Source of the DNA: Verrucomicrobia bacterium LW23
GTDB taxonomy: Bacteria; Verrucomicrobiota; Verrucomicrobiia; Methylacidiphilales; UBA1321
Reading direction: 5' to 3'
Length of the DNA stretch: 50,640 bases
Assembly (NCBI GenBank): GCA_003054695.1
Contig: QAZA01000019.1
Span: 1-50,640, forward strand
The notes below the pieces were generated by a model, which did no database searches, had not been told where the DNA came from, and was given only the letters and a program-made list of their open reading frames with translations. The position numbers and the translations under genes were made by a program. Positions 42,156 through 50,183 of this stretch are shown one piece after another (the stretch's first letter is position 1; each line of letters opens with the position of its first letter).

Positions 42156-42503
42156 AGACCAATGACCAAAAGTAATCGGTAAATGGGTATGAGTGTTGCT
42201 TGAGCAGAGAGATGGCACGAGAACGAACACGATTGATCATCGAAGACGAGTTAAAGAGTCAACTGGAGGTGCGGTGGCGCGGGGCGAAGGAGGCGTGGGA
42301 AACTCGGGGACGCCATGAAAGATGACATCTGCAACAAAGCGTTCTCCTCGCTGGCCGAACTCGAAGCCCTCCTCAAACCCCTCTGGCAGCACTACCACTC
42401 GACACCACAAGCCGTCTTCTCCGTCCTCGGTAAAGGCTGGCTCCACAGTCAAGTAAACGCTTCTGCCAATCCCATTTTACCGATTACTTTTGATAATTGG
42501 TCT
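42156..42503 (+). mobile_element. MITE-like internally deleted IS630-family element
   Basis: 348 bp flanked by TA (42154-42155 and 42504-42505). Ends AGACCAAT...ATTGGTCT form ~27-bp imperfect inverted repeats sharing AGACCAAT and TAATCGGTA with the intact IS630 element at 29912. Inside are only the first ~36 codons of a transposase-like frame from ATG 42212 ('MARERTRLIIEDELKSQL') and, in another frame, ~55 codons of a transposase C-terminus up to 42506 ('SVLGKGWLHSQVNAS', compare 'QLLGNSSMIASVNAS' in the intact copy). The middle ~800 bp is missing. It could move only with a transposase from elsewhere. Confidence 0.8.
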
Positions 42504-42554
42504 TAGAAGTGCCGAGCACACACTACAGAAAGCTTCTACTGTTCCATGAAGGCT

Positions 42555-42688
42555 CGTCCTACGCAAAAAATAATAACCTTTGGAAGTCGTTGATGTTGTG
42601 CGCCTAACAAAACGCCGAAAACCTCCAGAATCGTTCCAGTTTTATGCTGCTTTTCGCGAATAATGCCGCAGAAGTCCGCCCAACCATG
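42555..42688 (-). repeat. Solo IS left end
   Basis: About 130 bp from CGTCCTACGCAAAAA through the last 13 transposase codons ('LGGLLRHYSRKAA' on the minus strand) to GTCCGCCCAA, then directly followed by the left end of copy D. Same orientation as the complete copies. Confidence 0.82.
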
Positions 42689-42780
42689 CGTCCTATGCAA
42701 AAAATTTTAACTCTTGCAAGTCGTTGATATTGAGCACCTAACCTAACAAAACGCCAAAAGCCATGAATATCGTTCCACTT

Positions 42781-43854
42781 TTATGCCGCTTTTCGCGAAT
42801 AATGGCGCAGCAATCCGCCCAGTCTGACTTCACATTGGACGTCTTCCGGCCGGGGCGGAGCAGCCTGGGTGGGAAGGGGAATGATGTTGCCGATCGTCCG
42901 GTTTGCAATGCCCTGGTGCGGCCGGACGGTATTGTAATGGGACGTAAATTCCCGCAGCAAAAACTCCAGATGGCGCTCCCCAAACGCCACGAGATGTCTC
43001 AAACACTCATTTTTGATGGTCTGCACGAACCGCTCCGCGAAGGCGTTGAGGTTGGGAGATTCACGAGGCAGCCTTTTAACCTTGATGCCTTCGCTCCTGA
43101 AAATCTCATCAAACGCCTGGGTGAATTTGGTATCTCCATCTCGCCGGAGATACGAGACTTTCTCACCACGATCCTGCAGGTCCATGACAAGGTTGCGCGC
43201 CTGTTGCTCGACCCACGGGCCGGTGGGATTGCAGATGGCACCCGCAATATGGACGCGCCTGGTCCCGACGTGGATGAAGAACAGCACGTAGAAAGTAACC
43301 TTACCGCTTGCAGTCCAGATATCTTTGCAAAAGAAATCGCAGGACCACAATGTCTCCATATGGAGTCCGATGAAGCGGTCCCAATCCCCTTTGATTCTCC
43401 AGGGAGATGGATGGAACCCGTTGATAATGAGCGTTTTCTTTATGGTATTGTTGGCCACGATAATGCCAAGTTTCTTAAGCTCGCCTCCGATGCGGGCATA
43501 GCCCCAGGCATTCTCTTTAGCCATGCGCAAAATCAGGGCGGTAACGTCCGGAGAGATGGAAGGGCGTCCGGGTTTGCGGGGAGCAGCTTTCACATTCGTT
43601 CCATCTCGTTCTCTCCGAACCCATTGCAGGAACGTCTTATAGTGCACAATCCCGAGGATTTTCCGGATCGAGCTTCCAAGCGGCGCCCCGAGGCGGACGA
43701 GGACCGAACGTTCAGCAGGTGTGGTTTGGATGGTTTTCGACCGGGAGCGCAGAATTCGGTTCTCCTCGTTCAAATAGGCGATCTGCCGAAGCAGTGCGGA
43801 ATGTGTGACATAAACTAAAAATGCGAGCAATGGATTGCGGGCGATAAACGACAT
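42781..43854 (-). CDS. Intact IS transposase with rve integrase core, copy D
   Basis: 357 residues ('MSFIARNPLLAF' to 'LLRHYSRKAA'), collinear with copy C. The acidic triad is D173 ('WSCDFFCKDIW'), D239 ('RRDGDTKFT') and E274 ('NAFAERFVQ'), giving 34 residues between the last two, as in rve enzymes. The leucine-rich coiled segment near the N-terminus reads 'LRQIAYLNEENRILRSRS'. With copy C it is one of two transposases here without visible lesions, so the family may still be mobile. Confidence 0.9.
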   Translation of the reverse strand: MSFIARNPLLAFLVYVTHSALLRQIAYLNEENRILRSRSKTIQTTPAERSVLVRLGAPLGSSIRKILGIVHYKTFLQWVRRERDGTNVKAAPRKPGRPSISPDVTALILRMAKENAWGYARIGGELKKLGIIVANNTIKKTLIINGFHPSPWRIKGDWDRFIGLHMETLWSCDFFCKDIWTASGKVTFYVLFFIHVGTRRVHIAGAICNPTGPWVEQQARNLVMDLQDRGEKVSYLRRDGDTKFTQAFDEIFRSEGIKVKRLPRESPNLNAFAERFVQTIKNECLRHLVAFGERHLEFLLREFTSHYNTVRPHQGIANRTIGNIIPLPTQAAPPRPEDVQCEVRLGGLLRHYSRKAA

Positions 43855-44363
43855 AAAAGGGACTGATCAGGATGGCTAAAACAGGCGGATTTTGGTAGGA
43901 TTTAATTGCTCCAACCGGATTGCTTCAGAAAACAGTTTTCAGAGGGGTACCGCGGCGGAGGAACATTTTTGCATAGCGCTTTTCATGGGGCTCCGCCCGG
44001 CCAGATAAAATCTGGCTTCCAGGCAGCTCAAAAACAGATGCAATTCTGATCGACTTCCGGCCATTCGCACCATAAATAGATTGAATTTCGCGGCTTCGGG
44101 TGCAAAACCAGAAACCGCCAGAATCCACCAAACCCGGGCACCAACCATGATCCCATTTCCCCTCTGAAACCGGGAATGCTTCAGCAAATAAATCACTATA
44201 CATCTCCGAACCAAAACCCGGTTCGTTTTCAGGTGTGCCTGGGGTTTACTAATCTTACGGATTTCGAACTTTTTCTGTTTCTCTCTCTCCGATAAGTACT
44301 TCCGCTTGTTATAGAGGACTAACAAACTCTACTTGAATTTATTTTCTAGGTGTGCATGGGGAG
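43855..44363. other. IS copy D leader, no supported gene
   Basis: About 500 bp between transposase start and right terminus, ~97% alike by eye to the copy E leader. It has the internal near-copy of the right terminus (GGTGTGCCTGGGG near 44233-44245) and the minus-strand open frame from 44325. Confidence 0.6.
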
Positions 44364-44499
44364 GTTCATTGTTCGTCCCGTTCGCTCCGGCATTGTTCGC
44401 GGAAAGCGGCATAAAAGTGGAAAGATTCTGGCTGTTTTCGGCGCTTTGTTGGGCACTCAAAATTAACGTCTTCCAAGGGTTGAATTTTTGCGCAGGACG
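44364..44499 (+). repeat. Solo IS left end, inverted
   Basis: Reverse-oriented remnant. Read on the minus strand from 44499 it gives CGTCCTGCGCAAAAA and TTCCACTTTTATGCCGC. On the plus strand it encodes 'SLRHCSRKAA', the transposase C-terminus. It lies between the right end of copy D and the stop codon (44501-44503) of the leftward gene. It is the only piece of the family in this orientation and is more diverged than the others. Confidence 0.75.
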
Positions 44500-44500
44500 C

Positions 44501-45238
44501 TCAGAACGGGCTTACATCCTTAACGGAAGCTGGCACGGGAGGGAGGTTTCCAAGTTTCTTAAACGATTCCGGCTCCAGCGTTTTATCCAAACCGGGCGTG
44601 GTTGTGATGAAGTTGACAATGTGCTTTTCAAATCGCTTTAAATTGCGGGCACAGGTTTCGAAATAGTAATTGGCCCGCCGGTTTCGCTTTGCCAGCTGAA
44701 TGGCCTCTTCGTACTTTTTGCGAACGTCGGGATCCTTGATGGTTGCGGAGCTCCCTCCGTTGACAGGGCTCCTTCCTCCCGGAATCGAGCTGGGGTAATC
44801 GACAGGCAATCGCTTGAAGTTTGCCGTCTGGCCGATGAGGAAGAGATAGTGCCAGGTGAGAAGCGTCGCGAGTTTGCGGGTGGATTCGGTGGTTCGAACA
44901 GCAGACCGTGCCTGAAAATTGCTCTGCAACTGAGTCAGGGCAATGGTCATATTCGTTACGCAGCCATTGTTCCCTTCCTGTTCAGGCACGTAGACGGTTG
45001 GCATCAGCTCAATGAGCTGATCGAGCCGCTGAGTGAACACAGCCGCGTCCTCCGTACTGGCATTCTTCGTCACCATCTCTTCCAATACGAGGTACTCCTT
45101 GCTGGGCTTTGGCCGTACGGCAAGATTATTCGGCTGCGGCGCCTGGATGACGCCGTTGTCACTCTCCTGGCAGTGTGCCGAGTGCGGAAATGTTGCCAAA
45201 AGGCAAACCAGGATGATTGTGGCCAGAGGATATTTCAT
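44501..45238 (-). CDS. Exported protein of unknown function, helical
   Basis: 245 residues with a signal peptide ('MKYPLATIILVCLLATFPHS', cleavage near AHC-QE; the Cys could alternatively be lipidated). The mature part is mostly helical: 'EYLVLEEMVTKNAS', 'VFTQRLDQLIELMPTVYVP', 'TRKLATLLTWHYLFLIG' and a basic helical C-terminal third with 'RNRRANYYFETCARNLKRF'. I recognise no family. It is the last gene of a minus-strand set of four exported proteins, 30 bp beyond the preceding gene. Its stop codon is one base from the inverted IS left end, so the C-terminus may have been reshaped. Confidence 0.7.
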   Translation of the reverse strand: MKYPLATIILVCLLATFPHSAHCQESDNGVIQAPQPNNLAVRPKPSKEYLVLEEMVTKNASTEDAAVFTQRLDQLIELMPTVYVPEQEGNNGCVTNMTIALTQLQSNFQARSAVRTTESTRKLATLLTWHYLFLIGQTANFKRLPVDYPSSIPGGRSPVNGGSSATIKDPDVRKKYEEAIQLAKRNRRANYYFETCARNLKRFEKHIVNFITTTPGLDKTLEPESFKKLGNLPPVPASVKDVSPF

Positions 45239-45268
45239 TATGGTGTCAGTCTTTAGCGCCGCATTGCC

Positions 45269-46471
45269 TCACGGCACCTGCTTACCAAGCTTCTTCATGG
45301 TTAAAATTCCGCTGGAGGAGAGGATAAACTGTTGAGTAATCCAAAACGGTACAACCTTCTGAGTGTCGTCGTCCGCCAGGACAAACTGAACGGGAATGGT
45401 CCAGTCAAAATAACCATAAGTAAACGGCGTTGGCAAGGGTGGGTCGGTCAAACGAAGTTGCCAGCCGGCGGTATCTACATCGTCTACAACGTTGTCATTG
45501 TCTATTGTCCTGGCACCACCCCTGGGGTCATGGTCGAGATCGTTCGCATTAAAGTGTGTAAGGTAGTATCCTGTGACGTCTTTCGCCGGGCACGGAAGTT
45601 CCTCTATTTTAACTCCCCCAAACGATACAGTTGTTGGCATGATTTTCCACTTCGTTACCAAAGCCGCTACGCCGTGACCGGTACTGTGAGAGGCATTATT
45701 GTCTTTGGTTGCCTCAATTTGGGTCGGGAAGATAGATCTGAAGGTTGTGTCTATGGATTTGCCTTCAATGGTAGCCGTGATTTTAATGGTCTTTGCTCTT
45801 ACACCAATTTGGAAAGGTACTGAGCTCGCGTCATTGGATAAGAATTTGCCACCGCCTTCATCAACGGTCCAGCGCACATCTTTTGAGGGAAGAAATGTAA
45901 GTTGCACGTGCTCACCTATGCCAAAGATCTTACGTTTCTTATCGTCCGGACCCTCGGGAACCGGTCGCGTGGATTCAGTCTCAATTTTGCATACGAGAAT
46001 CTTGATCTTGTCGCTGGCCTGGTCGTTCGTCTTTGCGCCGCCGGATACACCCCCGGAAGCGGCCGGGTTTGAGCATTTGTATTTCTGCTCTTTCTTGGTG
46101 AGCTGATATTCGTATTCACCAGGCTCTGTTTCCGGATTGACTGTTAAGGTAACCTTGTTGCCCAGATTCGCACTCTGCTCTCCTTTTCCTATACTAAATG
46201 TATAGGTAGCAGCGCCATCCGTAGTGGGATTTGTCTTTTTACCGGCGCAGGTGCACTTGTCTGCTTCAGTTAAAGGCGGTAGTGCTCCACTCCCCGTTAT
46301 GGTGACAGTAACCGAGCCGTTGGTGGGAATCTTGACTAAATAGTAGGTGTCAGAGGCTTTAATGGCTCCTCCAACAGTCAGTTCCAGGGGTTCCACCGTT
46401 CCCTGCGCCATGGTGCTTTGCACTCCACACAGAAGGACAATCCAGGATAACATCCATAAGCGAGCATGCAT
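45269..46471 (-). CDS. Exported beta-rich protein of unknown function
   Basis: 400 residues from the ATG whose first base is 46471 ('MHARLWMLSWIVLLCGVQST'); a start 30 bp upstream adds unconvincing residues. Signal peptide cleavage near TMA-QG. The mature protein has short beta-rich segments typical of Ig-like secreted domains ('GSVTVTITGSGALPPL', 'NKVTLTVNPETEPGEYEYQL', 'DVRWTVDEGGGKFLSND', 'KTIKITATIEGKSIDTTF'). Similar modules occur as companions of RHS-type exported proteins. It follows the YD-like gene by ~35 bp and is followed by the helical exported protein, so the three form an operon. No catalytic motif visible. Confidence 0.72.
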   Translation of the reverse strand: MHARLWMLSWIVLLCGVQSTMAQGTVEPLELTVGGAIKASDTYYLVKIPTNGSVTVTITGSGALPPLTEADKCTCAGKKTNPTTDGAATYTFSIGKGEQSANLGNKVTLTVNPETEPGEYEYQLTKKEQKYKCSNPAASGGVSGGAKTNDQASDKIKILVCKIETESTRPVPEGPDDKKRKIFGIGEHVQLTFLPSKDVRWTVDEGGGKFLSNDASSVPFQIGVRAKTIKITATIEGKSIDTTFRSIFPTQIEATKDNNASHSTGHGVAALVTKWKIMPTTVSFGGVKIEELPCPAKDVTGYYLTHFNANDLDHDPRGGARTIDNDNVVDDVDTAGWQLRLTDPPLPTPFTYGYFDWTIPVQFVLADDDTQKVVPFWITQQFILSSSGILTMKKLGKQVP

Positions 46472-46505
46472 GGTATATAAATGTGTTTGTTCCAGTGTCA
46501 TATCG

Positions 46506-48146
46506 TTAGTGGGATTGATCCGTCAGGATGTGCGGTGTATTCTGCGGTGTGGGTGAACTTGCGGGTATAGTCTTTGCGGTAACGCCGGTCCGCGAATGGT
46601 AGCTATACTCAGTCATTTGCCCGGGTACTTTGCCGATGTGCTCTGTAACCTTCTCCCGGATCACTCTGCCCAGGCTGTCGAGCTCCGAAGTAAAGGTGCG
46701 CTCCGGTACTTGCAATTCCTTATTGAAAATGACCTTCGTGATGCGTGTATTGTCCGTGGAATAGGTAACTTCCGAGTGAAGGCGATTGTTGATCTTCATT
46801 CTGATCTCTCTACCCATATCATCATACTCAAACTGGTGGATGGTACCTGTTGAGGACGTAATGAGAGCAACTCGCCAAACCTTCGTGTCATAGACTATTT
46901 CATAATCGGGCTTGCCGTCTTTTGTCACAGTCTCTTTCAGAGCCCGGCCATCCTCGTTGCGTTGGATGGTCTTGATCCCTCCGTCTTCCAGTACTTCTCG
47001 AATGATGTAGCCTTTTTCATCATAAGTTGCCTGGTAGAGAACGCGGGTTGTACCCTTTCCGGTCTCTTCAATCTTGCGAACAGCTCCGGCCAGCACACCG
47101 TCCGAGATCCAGTACGTCACACGCGAGATGCCGTCGACGTCCGTTTTCTTCTCATTGCCCTTAATAACATCCTTGAACCAGTACTCGCTTTTCCCTTCGG
47201 CATTGGTGCGGCGAATCGCCGCATTCTCCCTGGCGCTTTTCGCCGGGACAATCTCGTACGTCCAGGCGCTGTCTGCGAGAATAAGGCGGGTCGCCGGATC
47301 CCACACAAAGCGCCGCTCGGGCGTAACGCCTTTGATCGTGAGAGTCGGGTTGCGATCCTTGTCCAGGCCGTACGTAATGGTACGCTGATGAGCGGCATCG
47401 TTCCCCGTTCCCACAAAGGCGATTGTGCCGAGGCCCGGGTACATGCCGCCAACAACCTTCTGGCCATTAAGCACTTCCACCCTCGGGCGGGAATCCTGCC
47501 CAATCCGGACTTCCGTTGAGTTGTTGAGGCGGAAGCCGGAAACCAGGCCTCCGTCGGACCTGATGACCCTGATGAGCGTCGTGTTGCCTTCCCGGACTTC
47601 CGTGACCACGTCGCCGTCGTAAAGGTAGTCAAAAGTCTGATCCTTCACCTTCATGGAGATGATGCGACCCTTGTGGTAGACCAGGCGAAGCCCGCACTCC
47701 GCCACGACCGTGATGGTATCGGCCTGAATCTCCGCTTTCCACTCGGCGCCGCCGTTGAGAACGGAGGGCTGCGCTCTGTCGCGCCGGAAGGTGAGGTACC
47801 ATCCGTCGGGTAGATTCAGTCGAAACGTCCCTTCCTCCTGCTGCACGATGCGGGATTCCAGCAGCGGCACCTCGTATCCGTACCCCACATAAGGGGACAG
47901 ACGATCGCTCGACGAATTGAATACCGCATACAGAGGGAGCTGAAACGATGCCTTGCTTGTGGCGACATCTCCAATTCGCTCGACAAACTGCACGTTACCC
48001 CGGGAACTGACCCCGTCGAAATAGCTTTCAGGCTCCTTCCAGCCCATGCCGCAGGCGCGCGCGTTCGCTGCGCCGGCCTGCATAACTGCCGACAGGATCA
48101 AAGCGGCGAGGACATACTCAAAGACGAAGCTGTATCTCACGAGCAT
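46506..48146 (-). CDS. Exported YD/RHS-like repeat protein
   Basis: 546 residues from the ATG whose first base is 48146 ('MLVRYSFVFEYVLAALILS'), with a signal peptide ending near ANA-RA. Residues ~25-130 resemble the N-terminal entry region of RHS-type proteins ('YVGYGYEVPLLESRIV', 'LNLPDGWYLTFRRDRAQ'). The rest is a chain of diverged YD-like repeats ('FDYLYDGDVVTEVREGN', 'YQATYDEKGYIIREVLEDG', 'FEYDDMGREIRMKINNR', 'TSELDSLGRVIREKVTE'). It has no RHS-core end, no 'DPxGL' and no toxin tip, so it is a short YD protein rather than a toxin. It lies ~60 bp downstream of a small exported-peptide gene. A role at the cell surface is probable; ligand unknown. Confidence 0.78.
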   Translation of the reverse strand: MLVRYSFVFEYVLAALILSAVMQAGAANARACGMGWKEPESYFDGVSSRGNVQFVERIGDVATSKASFQLPLYAVFNSSSDRLSPYVGYGYEVPLLESRIVQQEEGTFRLNLPDGWYLTFRRDRAQPSVLNGGAEWKAEIQADTITVVAECGLRLVYHKGRIISMKVKDQTFDYLYDGDVVTEVREGNTTLIRVIRSDGGLVSGFRLNNSTEVRIGQDSRPRVEVLNGQKVVGGMYPGLGTIAFVGTGNDAAHQRTITYGLDKDRNPTLTIKGVTPERRFVWDPATRLILADSAWTYEIVPAKSARENAAIRRTNAEGKSEYWFKDVIKGNEKKTDVDGISRVTYWISDGVLAGAVRKIEETGKGTTRVLYQATYDEKGYIIREVLEDGGIKTIQRNEDGRALKETVTKDGKPDYEIVYDTKVWRVALITSSTGTIHQFEYDDMGREIRMKINNRLHSEVTYSTDNTRITKVIFNKELQVPERTFTSELDSLGRVIREKVTEHIGKVPGQMTEYSYHSRTGVTAKTIPASSPTPQNTPHILTDQSH

Positions 48147-48204
48147 TGAATGTCTAAAAAGCTTGGAAGGGAAAAGGTTAGAGCAATAACTCTCCGAATT
48201 GGTC

Positions 48205-48384
48205 TTACTCGGGATTCTCGTTAGGGGGAGGCGGCGTGCAGGACGAGTTTTCATCGCTGTTGAGCCGGGCCTTGTCCTGACCCACCATGTTGGATTCCTT
48301 TGTCTCCAATACGTTGGAACTCGGCGAGAGTATGGGGGAAATGGAGCACACGATCATCAGGGAAAGAGAAAGATGGTATTTCAT
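48205..48384 (-). CDS. Small exported peptide, unknown function
   Basis: 59 residues from the ATG whose first base is 48384 ('MKYHLSLSLMIVCSISPILS'). The signal peptide resembles that of the last gene of the operon. The mature part of ~40 residues is polar and ends with a proline-rich 'CTPPPPNENPE'. The reading frame is open further upstream but without a better start. First gene of the exported-protein set. Small size makes the call uncertain. Confidence 0.5.
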   Translation of the reverse strand: MKYHLSLSLMIVCSISPILSPSSNVLETKESNMVGQDKARLNSDENSSCTPPPPNENPE

Positions 48385-48763
48385 TATGGTAGGTGGTTGA
48401 TGCGATTTGGTGCGTATTCCATTGGATTTAGGACTATGGGTAGCAACGTTGAAGGACGGTGTAAAGAAAAAATACCACTTAATATACAAGATAATCCGCG
48501 TGTTATGCCTAGATAACATTCTCATTTACCTACCACTTTTTAGGCTGCACACACGAGGCGACATCTTCCAACCACGTTACCCCAATAGGTAGTGGCCATA
48601 GACCAGCGCACCGAGACATGGACACCAATCAACCACGCAGCGCTGAAAATGCAGCGCGTTTGTAGAGAGGAGGGCACGAAGTCTCGCTCTACCTGTACAC
48701 GGAGTGTGACACAACGCCTGCAATATATAGCGCTAACGTTTCGTTTAGCGCTTACCACCCCGA
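48385..48763. other. Intergenic region upstream of the exported-protein operon
   Basis: About 380 bp without a supported gene. It should contain the promoter of the leftward operon. A 219-bp minus-strand frame (48540-48758) has no known similarity and ends in a cysteine/arginine-rich sequence typical of chance frames. The right part holds an operator-like palindrome and then IS copy E begins. Confidence 0.5.
48729..48752. promoter_or_regulatory. Operator-like palindrome
   Basis: AGCGCTAA (48729-48736) and TTAGCGCT (48745-48752) are perfect inverted arms around an 8-bp spacer CGTTTCGT. The arms resemble half-sites of LacI-family operators with a central CG/GC step. The palindrome lies right before the truncated left end of IS copy E. 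Regulator unknown. Confidence 0.4.
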
Positions 48764-48826
48764 CTTACAAGACGTTGATGTTGAGCGCCTAACAATACGC
48801 CAAAAACCTTCAGCATCGTTCCACTT

Positions 48827-49195
48827 TTATGCCACTTTTCGCGAATAATGGCGCAGCAATCCACCCAACTTGGCCTCGCATTGAACCTCTTCCGGTCGGG
48901 ATAGAGCAACCTGATTTGGAAACGGAATAATGTTACCGATCGTCCGGTTCGCGATCCCCTGGTGCGGCCGAACAGTGTTATAATAGGACTCAAATTCCCT
49001 CAACAGAAACTCCAAGTGCCGCTGACCAAACACCACAAAATGCCTCAAGCACTCATTCTTGATGGTCTGCACGAACCGTTCCGCGAAAGCGTTCAGGTTG
49101 GGAGACTCCCTCGGGAGCTTCTTTACTTTTATACCTTCAGTCTTGAAGATCTCGTCAAACGCCTGGGTGAATTGCGGGCGAAAAACGACATAAAA
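48827..49195 (-). pseudogene. IS transposase remnant, copy E
   Basis: Retains the C-terminal ~110 codons ('IKNECLRHFVVFGQRHLEF' to 'LLRHYSRK') and only the first few N-terminal codons, joined at the internal deletion near 49172. The first two catalytic aspartates and the DNA-binding part are gone. Confidence 0.85.
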
Positions 49196-49701
49196 GGGAT
49201 TGACCAGGATGGCTAAAACTGGCGGATTTTGGTAGGATTTAATTGCTCCAACCGGATTGCTTCAAAAAAGCAGTTTTCAGAGGGGTACTGCGGCGGAGGA
49301 ACATTTTTGCATAGCGCTTTTCATGGGGCTCCGCCCGGCCAGATAAAATCTGGCTTCCAGGCAGCTCAAAAACAGATGCAATTCTGATCGACTTCCGGCC
49401 TTTCGCACCATAAATAGATGGAATTTCGCGGCTTCGGGTGCAAAACCAGAAACCGCCAGAATCCACCAAACCCGGGCACCAACCATGATCCGATTTCCCC
49501 TCTGAAAACGGGAATGCTTCAGCAAATAAATCACTATACATCTCCGAACCAAAACCCGGTTCGTTTTCAGGTGTGCCTGGGGTTTACTAATCTTGCGGAT
49601 TTCGAACTTTTTCTGTTTCTCTCTCTCCGATAAGCACTTCCGTGTGTTATAGAGGGCTAACAAACTCTATTTTAGTTTATTTTCTAGGTGTGCATGGGGA
49701 G
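49196..49701. other. IS copy E leader, no supported gene
   Basis: About 500 bp nearly identical to the copy D leader, including the internal near-copy of the right terminus (near 49571-49583) and the minus-strand open frame from 49663. Confidence 0.6.
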
Positions 49702-50170
49702 GACATTTTCAAGGCGAGCCGATCATGCGCGGCAACCAGATGAACCTTGACGCTCCATCCTCCCCGGCATTTGCCGATGGATCGGGGCCCCCTTTTTTTA
49801 AAGCCACCGTGCCATCTGGATGCACCTTGATGATCGTGCTGTCGAGTGACACCACTTCCATACGAACACGGACCATCATGCGTTGCTGCAATACAGTGAA
49901 CACGCGATCCATTATTCCCTTCTTACTCCACCGGTTCATCCGCGTGTAAATGGTATGCCAGTTGCCAAAGTGCCTCGGCAGCGCCCGCCATTGACAGCCG
50001 TTCTCCAGCACATAAAGAATCGCGTTGAGTACCATAAGATTGCTCAGCGAAACATTCCCTCTCTGCCGCGGCAAATACGGCTTAATCTCCTCATACTGTT
50101 GATCGGTCAGTTCCATCCCTGCTTCTTATCATTTTTATACCTCTGTTTCAATAGTGTTAACAGGCCCTAG
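49702..50170 (-). mobile_element. IS5-family (IS427-type) element, truncated by the IS copy E boundary
   Basis: Contains the upstream end of an IS5-type element. On the minus strand it begins CTAGGGCCTGTTAACA near 50170, the style of IS427-group termini that target CTAG-like sites. The downstream half, with the rest of the DDE domain and the other terminus, is missing at 49702 where copy E ends. Confidence 0.8.
49705..50116 (-). pseudogene. IS5-family transposase, N-terminal half with frameshift site
   Basis: The first frame gives 'MELTDQQYEEIKPYLPRQRG', 'LMVLNAILYVLENGCQWRAL' and 'FGNWHTIYTRMNRWSKKG', the DUF4096 N-terminus of IS427-type transposases, then the first DDE aspartate in 'VSLDSTIIKVHPDG'. 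At the A7G5 run (49788-49799) the family-typical sequence continues in another frame ('GPRSIGKCRGGWSVKVHLVA'). This fits the programmed frameshift known for this group. The protein is cut at the copy E junction, so the gene is dead. Confidence 0.85.
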
Positions 50171-50183
50171 TGCTACGTCCATC

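Larger units (their letters stand above)
42689..44363 (-). mobile_element. rve/DDE insertion sequence, copy D, complete
   Basis: 1675 bp with both family termini and an intact transposase. It sits directly beside a solo left end on one side and an inverted left end on the other. Its leader is nearly identical to that of copy E, so these two are close relatives. Confidence 0.9.
48764..49701 (-). mobile_element. rve/DDE insertion sequence, copy E, internally deleted and left-truncated
   Basis: Lacks the first ~30 bp of the left terminus and about 740 bp of the transposase. The junction at ~49171-49176 joins 'GGGTGAATT' of the catalytic part to 'ATTGCGGGCG' just inside the transposase start, with 3-4 bp of shared sequence. 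The leader and right terminus are complete. Confidence 0.85.

Noticed and set aside
48195-48206. GAATTGGTCTTA, identical to the IS630 right end plus TA.
   Set aside because: Only 12 bp, with no matching left end nearby; it may be chance.
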